Shown: piece after piece, positions 59,032 through 64,000 of the stretch
Layout of the letters: every line of letters starts with the position of its first letter
How positions within the stretch are numbered: position 1 is the stretch's first letter
NCBI RefSeq assembly: GCF_947166265.1
Contig: NZ_CAMVDO010000006.1
Span: 62,001-126,000, forward strand
Length of the DNA stretch: 64,000 nucleotides
Direction: 5' to 3'
Source of the DNA: an uncultured Fibrobacter sp.
GTDB lineage: Bacteria > Fibrobacterota > Fibrobacteria > Fibrobacterales > Fibrobacteraceae
The notes under the pieces: model-generated
Told to the model about the DNA's origin: nothing
Databases searched by the model: none
The model's input: only the letters and a program-made list of their open reading frames with translations
Program-made: the position numbers and the translations under genes

Positions 59032-61353
59032 ATGATGGGTGAAATTGACTTGACTAATGGGCCGGTTTCGGCGATTACCGACGGCCTCGATAATGAACAG
59101 AGGCTCGCTGTAGAGACTACTGAAGGCTATATTCGCGTGATTGCGGGGGCGGGTTCCGGCAAGACTCGGACGCTTACGCACCGTTACCTGTACCTGGCCA
59201 AGGAACTGGGAATTTCGCCGTCGAACATCTTGTGTGCGACTTTTTCGAATAAGGCCGCCTTCGAGATGAAAAAGCGAATCCGCACCATGCTGAAGGGCGA
59301 CGATTCGGGCTACATTTCGACTTTCCACAGTTTTTGCGTGCGGCTTTTGCGCGAAGATATTCATGTGCTCCAGTTTCCCAAGGAATTTCTGGTGCTCGAC
59401 GAAGAAGACCAGAAGTCGCTGGTGAAAAAGGCCTACGTTGAACTCGGCTATTCGCTTAAGGATTTGCGCATCAGTAGTGCCATCGACTTTATCGGTGGGC
59501 GCAAGGCGAATGATATTTCGTATGTGGAATGGTTTGCGGGGCATGATTCGGCTTCGGCAAACGATGACCTGCTCAAAATGGTGGAGAACGCTCCTGACAA
59601 GTGGCACAAGGTCTATTATCGCTACCTTTACGAGCAGAAAAAGAATTTTGCGCTCGATTTTGACGACCTGATTCTGGTGACCCTGTACATTTTACAGCAT
59701 TATCCCGAAAAGCTCAAGAAATGGAGCGAGCGCATGATGTACGTGATGGTCGATGAGTTCCAGGACATTGACCTGCAGCAGTACCAGCTCGCCGAACTCC
59801 TTTCGAGCTACCACCATAATTTGTTCGTGGTGGGGGACCCTGACCAGACGATTTACGGCTGGCGCGGTGCCGATGTGAACCGCATCTTGGAATTTGACAA
59901 GGTGCATAAGGACGCGAAAACGATCCTTTTGCAGAACAATTACCGCAGTACGCCGAGCATCTTGAAACTCCCCGATGCGGTTATCAGGAACAACGAGTTC
60001 CGTATCGAGAAGGTGCTGCGCCCCATGCGTAGCGGCGGAAAGACGCCCGTGTTCTGCCACGCGAAAAATACCCGCGAAGAGGCTTCGTGGATTGTCGAGA
60101 ACATCGAGGAAGCGATTGCGAACGGGGTCGCGAAAAAGGATATTGCTGTGCTTTACCGCATGCACGCGCAGTCGCGCTCTGTCGAAGAGGCGCTGATGAC
60201 AGCCGATATCCCGTACAAGGTCTATAGCGGCGTGGGCTTTTACCAGCGGGCAGAAATCAAGGATGCCATTTGCTACTTGCGCATGCTGGTGTACGGCGAC
60301 GATATGGCTTTCTTGCGTACGGTGAATACGCCTAAGCGGCAGTTCGGTCCGAAAAAGGTGGCTGCGCTCGCGGCCTTGGCCGATGAACAGGGAATGTCTC
60401 TGTATGAAACCTTGCTGCAGATATGTTCTGTGGCGGGAGCTTTGCCGCTTGCCCAGGCGAAGGATGCGGCGGTTGCGAAACCCTTTGCGCTGAGTGCGGA
60501 GCAGTGCAAGGCGTTCCTCGCAAAAAGCAAGGTGGGGGAGTATGTGTCGCTCATTGAAAAGTTCCGTTTCAAGTACCGCGACATGCCCATTACCGAGGTG
60601 TTTACGCGACTGATGCGCGAATCCCGTTACGAAGAAATGCTGCGCCTCGATGGCGACGAAAACCGCCTCGACAACCTCGCGGAACTCAAGCAGGGATTGC
60701 TCGAATTCGAGAATCTGCTCGAAGAAGATGCGACGCTCGACGAGTTCTTGCAGAACATTGTGCTGTTTACGAATGCCGACGAGAACGACGGCGACCGTGA
60801 CCGTGTGCAGCTGATGACAATCCACAATTCCAAGGGGCTGGAATTCCCCTACGTGTTCGTTTGTGGAATGAACGAGGGCTTTTTCCCGATCAAGCGCATC
60901 GAGAATAAGATGCAACTCGAAGAGGAACGCCGCCTTGCGTATGTGGCGCTCACTCGCGCCGAAAATGTGCTGTTCCTGAGTGATGCCGAAGATGGAGTCG
61001 GCGAAGAATCGAGCCGGTACCCGTCGCGGTTCCTGCTCGAAATGGACATGACTGATCTCCACGTGGTTCGCGGCGTTTCCGAGAAATTGCTACAGGAGGC
61101 TCGCGCCTACATCGCCGAATCCGACCGCAACCGCGAACTTTTCAGCGACGAAACTCTAGGCCTCGTGAAAAAGGCCCCTGTCGCGGAATTTACCGTGGGC
61201 GACCGCGTTTTCCACCGCATTATGGGCTTCGGGAGCGTCGCCAAGGTCGACGAACAGGCCCTCTGCTACCAGATTAAATTCGACAAGATTGAAACCCCGC
61301 GTGCCATCCAGTTCGACTTCCCGCTTAAGCGGGTGATGGAAGAATTGTCCTAA
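59032..61353 (+). CDS. UvrD/Rep/PcrA-family superfamily 1 DNA helicase
   Basis: A 773-residue 3'-5' helicase. Motifs: Q-motif LDNEQRLAVE, motif I GAGSGKT, Ia TFSNKAAFEMKKRI, II VDEFQDID, III VGDPDQTIYGWRGAD, IV NYRSTP, V TIHNSKGLEF and VI VALTRAEN. Domain size fits PcrA/UvrD (about 700-770 residues). The C-terminal 60 residues (VGDRVFHRIMGFGSVAKVD) form the Tudor-like domain of UvrD/PcrA that binds RNA polymerase. Motif II reads DEFQD, as in Rep/UvrD. Two adjacent ATGs (59032 and 59035) are possible starts. It faces the surface-protein locus. Confidence 0.95.
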   Translation: MMGEIDLTNGPVSAITDGLDNEQRLAVETTEGYIRVIAGAGSGKTRTLTHRYLYLAKELGISPSNILCATFSNKAAFEMKKRIRTMLKGDDSGYISTFHSFCVRLLREDIHVLQFPKEFLVLDEEDQKSLVKKAYVELGYSLKDLRISSAIDFIGGRKANDISYVEWFAGHDSASANDDLLKMVENAPDKWHKVYYRYLYEQKKNFALDFDDLILVTLYILQHYPEKLKKWSERMMYVMVDEFQDIDLQQYQLAELLSSYHHNLFVVGDPDQTIYGWRGADVNRILEFDKVHKDAKTILLQNNYRSTPSILKLPDAVIRNNEFRIEKVLRPMRSGGKTPVFCHAKNTREEASWIVENIEEAIANGVAKKDIAVLYRMHAQSRSVEEALMTADIPYKVYSGVGFYQRAEIKDAICYLRMLVYGDDMAFLRTVNTPKRQFGPKKVAALAALADEQGMSLYETLLQICSVAGALPLAQAKDAAVAKPFALSAEQCKAFLAKSKVGEYVSLIEKFRFKYRDMPITEVFTRLMRESRYEEMLRLDGDENRLDNLAELKQGLLEFENLLEEDATLDEFLQNIVLFTNADENDGDRDRVQLMTIHNSKGLEFPYVFVCGMNEGFFPIKRIENKMQLEEERRLAYVALTRAENVLFLSDAEDGVGEESSRYPSRFLLEMDMTDLHVVRGVSEKLLQEARAYIAESDRNRELFSDETLGLVKKAPVAEFTVGDRVFHRIMGFGSVAKVDEQALCYQIKFDKIETPRAIQFDFPLKRVMEELS

Positions 61354-61406
61354 CTTTTACATTTTGTCCGGCTTGTCAACATCAGCCATTCCGACTTCAA
61401 TGATGC

Positions 61407-61438
61407 AAGAAAGAACCCCGTTGCCAGGGTTCTTTGTT
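61407..61438 (-). terminator. Shared terminator after helicase and peptide genes
   Basis: AAGAACCC pairs with GGGTTCTT. On the minus strand it is followed by TCTTGC; on the plus strand by TGTTACATTT. It lies 27 bases beyond the stop of the second peptide gene and serves that group. Confidence 0.7.
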
Positions 61439-61464
61439 ACATTTGGTAATTATCTAGCCTGTCG

Positions 61465-61605
61465 CTAGTCCTTTTCCACTTCCATGCACGCAGGGAACAC
61501 GCAAGGGCTTGATTCCAGCAGGCTCGCGGTTTGCTTCAGCGCAATAATCTTGACTGCGGGAGTGGAATACTCCTTCTTTTGCCTTACCGTTTCCGTGTTA
61601 TGCAT
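61465..61605 (-). CDS. Small Cys-pair peptide 2 (46 residues)
   Basis: Starts MHNTETVRQKKEYSTP; AAGGA lies five bases before the ATG, inside the end of the upstream peptide gene. The two genes overlap by eight bases. Cys35 and Cys40 lie in SSPCVFPACMEVEKD near the C-terminus. Alignment with peptide 1 by eye keeps K-K-x-Y-[TS]-x-P, then I-I/V-I, then S-L-L-E-[CS]-S and C-M-E at the same spacing. No signal peptide is seen. Function unknown; small peptides with a YxxPxxxV-like start behind surface-protein genes occur in rumen Bacteroidales (recollection, not searched). Confidence 0.75.
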   Translation of the reverse strand: MHNTETVRQKKEYSTPAVKIIALKQTASLLESSPCVFPACMEVEKD

Positions 61606-61744
61606 AGAAATCCTTGGGGCTGTCAGCCTGACCCATTTCTTCCATGCAGCCTCCGCTACATTCGAGAAGGCTAGGCCGATATTGAATTTCGATGACCTCG
61701 ATGGTCGGGACAGTGTAGGGTTTCTTATTTTGTTCGTTATTCAT
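61598..61744 (-). CDS. Small Cys-pair peptide 1 (48 residues)
   Basis: Starts MNNEQNKKPYTVP at the second of two in-frame ATGs, because TAGGAG lies seven bases before it; the first ATG (61750) would give 50 residues but only one base of spacing. Cys29 and Cys33 lie in LLECSGGCMEEMG. The stop of the surface protein is seven bases before the first ATG, so the genes are likely coupled. The YTVPTIEVIEI stretch matches YSTPAVKIIAL of peptide 2. The GG before Cys33 is reminiscent of double-glycine leader sites, but no peptidase or modifying enzyme is nearby. Confidence 0.78.
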   Translation of the reverse strand: MNNEQNKKPYTVPTIEVIEIQYRPSLLECSGGCMEEMGQADSPKDFYA

Positions 61745-61757
61745 TCGCATTCTCCTA

Positions 61758-62216
61758 CTACTTAACAATCTCTATTTTACCGTTGTGCAGATAGCGTCCC
61801 TTCACGCTGGGCTTGCCATTGAGTACGCGGCCCTGCAAGTCAAACCAACGGTCAACCGAGCGGCTGTTCAAGCGGATTTCGCCCGTACGGGTGTTGATCT
61901 TACCGATGACAGTCGTGCTGCCGTCCTTGTCCACGATTTCGACATCGAGAGCCTCGGGAATGGAGCTCACACTCGGCGCCGAGAAACTTCGCGATTCGTA
62001 TTGCGGCATCGGGGCATTCTTCTGGGAGTCTCCGTCGTTTTCATCGCCATTTTCAACCGGCCTGTAAACGAGATAACCTCGCATAGGCAGGATGTAGGAC
62101 TTGGAGCTCGTCCACCTGAACTGTCCTACCTTGAGACCGTCGGCCTGGTCCTTGGCGACAAAGTCGTAAGACTTTCCGATTAGGTGTGTGGAGTCATTGG
62201 CGAAGTCGAAGTAGTG
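61758..62216 (-). pseudogene. C-terminal part of the surface protein, separated by TAG
   Basis: The frame continues without a shift behind the TAG codon at 62217-62219: HYFDFANDSTHLIGKSYDF and on through FVAKDQADGLKVGQFRW and MRGYLVYRP. An ATG at 62084 would give a 108-residue remnant. The end has WFDLQGRVLNGKPSVKGRYL and HNGKIEIVK, the layout (DLQGR ... GxYxxNGK) of type IX secretion C-terminal sorting domains. The segment is thus the sorting tail of the upstream gene. Its stop codon is close to peptide 1, so the locus still looks like one operon. Confidence 0.75.
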
Positions 62217-64000
62217 CTACGTGCCGCGGAACTCCCACTGAACACCTTCCTTTTTGAAACCGTAGGGATGCTTTTCGCTAGTATTGAGAGTGACTGGTTC
62301 TTTGAAGGTGAGCTTCGTGGCAGTGGGTTGCAGCAGGTAGGGCGTATTTGCCTCAATTTTGTCAGTAACCTTGGCAATATGGACGAGGCCCCAAATGGTG
62401 TCGTTGCCAACAATTTTGACATCAATGTCATGAATCTTGTAAAAAACGGCACCTTCAACTGAACCCGCTGCAATTCCAAACGGGAGCACAATGGTGGAAT
62501 ACTTGTCCACTGTGAACGTACGATTGAATTCAACCGAAACGTTCTCGATGTCTTTGGGGATATTTACAGTACCTTCGCCCTTGTACTCGCCGTTGATTTC
62601 GGCTCGCTTGCCGTTTTCGTCTTCGAAAACTTGGATTGCAGCGAAAGTGGTTTTCTTAGTTTCAACGGTTAGCGTTCCACTTACGAAATTGATTTCGTAA
62701 TTATCCGCAGTCAAACCGCCCGGCGTAATGGTATATTCGCCAGTCTTGTTCCCCTTCTTGTAGTTGTATCCATAAGTCAGTGTTCCGCCCAAAACAGATG
62801 CATCATCCGAGCCCAAGAAGCCGTTGTATTCAACACCGTCATTCGCAGGCTCATCACCGTAGACAATGGTTTTGTCCTTGGCGGTGATTGTCAAGGGAGC
62901 CTTGGTAATTTCAAAAGTCTTCGAAATGGAGCCGGGGTAGTCGCCCATGCCGGTGATGGTCATGTTGGCGGTTCCGGCCGATACGTTGTCAGCACATTCG
63001 ACCGTATAATCGGTACCAAGGATGAGCGTTGTTTCGCCGTCTTTCACGGAAATTTCGGGACAAATCTCAGAACCAGAGTAAGTCTGGTCGGGGATGGTGG
63101 CGATAGTGATATCTGAATGAGTGAGGAGTTTAATAATTCTAAATGTCTTCTCCACATAGCCCAGCGATGAATAGTCGCCTTGGAAGGTGGCTCTTACGGT
63201 CGCCGTGCCAGCATTCGTATTATTCATGTAAGAATATACATAGTCCGTGCCTTTGGTGAGGTTGAGCGAGCCGGCTATGACGAGCGGCTCGGGGGTGATT
63301 TCGCTGCCTGTGTAGGTCTGGTCGGGCACGACATCTATCTGACCGGCGGTTTTCAGAATAGATACATTCCACCTGCCGTTGCCGGCATCGGTCATCGTGA
63401 TGTCGTAGTAGCCTGCCGGGGCCACACTTTCAAGGCTGAATTTTGTATTCATCCCCGATTCATAGAATGCCCCTGTGCCACCGGAATAGGGGATGTTCGC
63501 TTGGTATGTGTTGTTGTCTAAAAAGAATTTGCTGTAGCTGTTTACTGCATATTTCCGAATCTGACACGACCAACCCTGCTGAAGATTTACAGTGGTCAAG
63601 CCGTCGTATATGGTTTCTACGACTTCGCTGTACGGACCATCTGTTAAAAACCTCCACTCGAACTCTGTTGTGCCGTGAGTACCTTGTTCAAACACTGCAC
63701 TAACTGTCACATTGCCCTTGGGCATCAGGAAAGTATTACTAGTTGATGAAACATCATTGTTTTCAGCATCCTTTACAACAAGGCGGCTTAACCTGTATCC
63801 AAAATCAGGCGTGGTGGTTATCGTCACCATTTCCATATACTTAGCCGTAGTAGCACCCGTCAACGTACCGTGCTCGATACCGTCCGCAATGGTGATGGTG
63901 TAGTCGGTATCGTCTTTCGGTACGATAACACGGCGGTTGCCGTCCTCGTTGATAGTAAAGTAGTCGCTGGCGATTGAGGTCACATCAGTCTCACCGTGTT
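62217..64000 (-). CDS. Large surface protein with Ig-like/MBG repeats, truncated by in-frame TAG (5' end outside window)
   Basis: The frame is open to the right edge, so the N-terminus is missing; an internal GTG at 63983 is not the start. Seen from N to C: an InlB-like/Bacterial repeat unit (YTITIADGIEHGTLTGATTAKYMEMV, then GYRLSRLVV and MPKGNVTVSAVFE), two related Ig-like repeats (VPDQTYTGSEITPEPLV and IPDQTYSGSEICPEISV), and an MBG-type unit (APLTITAKDKTIVYGDEPA). A beta-rich end follows (STIVLPFGIAAGSVEG). It stops at WEFRGT before the TAG. It is probably a secreted adhesin-like protein of type IX secretion that lost its tail. Confidence 0.8.
   Translation of the reverse strand, partial: HGETDVTSIASDYFTINEDGNRRVIVPKDDTDYTITIADGIEHGTLTGATTAKYMEMVTITTTPDFGYRLSRLVVKDAENNDVSSTSNTFLMPKGNVTVSAVFEQGTHGTTEFEWRFLTDGPYSEVVETIYDGLTTVNLQQGWSCQIRKYAVNSYSKFFLDNNTYQANIPYSGGTGAFYESGMNTKFSLESVAPAGYYDITMTDAGNGRWNVSILKTAGQIDVVPDQTYTGSEITPEPLVIAGSLNLTKGTDYVYSYMNNTNAGTATVRATFQGDYSSLGYVEKTFRIIKLLTHSDITIATIPDQTYSGSEICPEISVKDGETTLILGTDYTVECADNVSAGTANMTITGMGDYPGSISKTFEITKAPLTITAKDKTIVYGDEPANDGVEYNGFLGSDDASVLGGTLTYGYNYKKGNKTGEYTITPGGLTADNYEINFVSGTLTVETKKTTFAAIQVFEDENGKRAEINGEYKGEGTVNIPKDIENVSVEFNRTFTVDKYSTIVLPFGIAAGSVEGAVFYKIHDIDVKIVGNDTIWGLVHIAKVTDKIEANTPYLLQPTATKLTFKEPVTLNTSEKHPYGFKKEGVQWEFRGT

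Noticed and set aside
61598-61744. A classic RiPP cluster
   Set aside because: The peptides could be precursors, but no radical-SAM maturase, cyclodehydratase, peptidase-ABC transporter or LanM-like gene lies nearby. The only processing candidate, tldD, is 46 kb away with hisF, so I keep the peptides as unexplained.
61484-61765. A 93-codon plus-strand frame with hydrophobic stretches
   Set aside because: It is the complement of the two small peptide genes, lacks a ribosome binding site, and its hydrophobicity comes from reverse-complemented charged codons.
62217-62219. TAG recoding (alternative genetic code or pyrrolysine)
   Set aside because: lpxH and other genes here end in TAG, and no suppressor tRNA or pyl genes are visible in the window, so recoding is not supported; a nonsense change is simpler.

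Overview
The window looks like a chromosomal segment of a Fibrobacter-type bacterium (Fibrobacterota, FCB group). The signs are Gram-negative envelope genes (tol-pal, lpxH, an Mla-type system), lipoproteins with long Ser/Glu linkers behind the acylated cysteine, a regulator resembling the TIGR02147 family next to a lipoprotein, a FISUMP/SUMF-like surface protein, a terminal surface protein with a type IX-like C-terminus, and TAnnTTTG-like boxes just in front of many start codons. The taxonomic call is inference from gene content; no search was run. There is no CRISPR array, transposase, integrase or prophage.

Layout. 1-2.5 kb: end of tolB, pal and a CpoB-like lipoprotein. 2.6-7 kb: murA, lpxH, two hypothetical genes and a membrane-anchored alpha/beta hydrolase. 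7-13.4 kb: a regulator/lipoprotein pair, tRNA-Gln(CTG), an RsmB/NSUN methyltransferase and envelope proteins of unknown role. 13.4-24 kb: thioredoxin, hisF, tldD, then serA, ispG, an HD-GYP protein and rpsO-pnp on the minus strand. 24-36 kb: thiH and thiE around a prepilin-like gene, a ClC channel, dus, an M23/LysM protein, nadE, cobB with an M20 peptidase, and a dihydroorotate dehydrogenase. 36-44 kb: a PDZ-thioredoxin fusion, an M15-like protein and a minus-strand cluster tilS-ftsH-folP-cdaA-(SUMF-like). 44-50 kb: two related Ser-rich lipoproteins around a small basic ORF, a histidine phosphatase, hisI and proA. 50-59 kb: an MFS/PlsC/acyl-ligase fusion, an NSS transporter with its 33-residue MetS-like subunit, and mlaE-mlaF-mlaD plus a PqiC-like lipoprotein. 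59-64 kb: a UvrD-like helicase facing a surface-protein locus.

Most unexpected is the last locus. Downstream of a large surface protein that is split by one in-frame TAG codon, two tiny overlapping genes encode related 46-50 residue peptides with paired cysteines. Both have good ribosome binding sites and the group ends in a shared terminator. A second theme is short intergenic repeats: several families recur in spacers, and two of them lie in frame inside tilS, adding about 60 and 19 residues. A third is a candidate 150-nt small RNA between proA and the acyltransferase fusion.

Limits: all calls come from reading translations and motifs. Family names are recognitions by eye. Repeat families were found by inspection, not by a genome-wide count.
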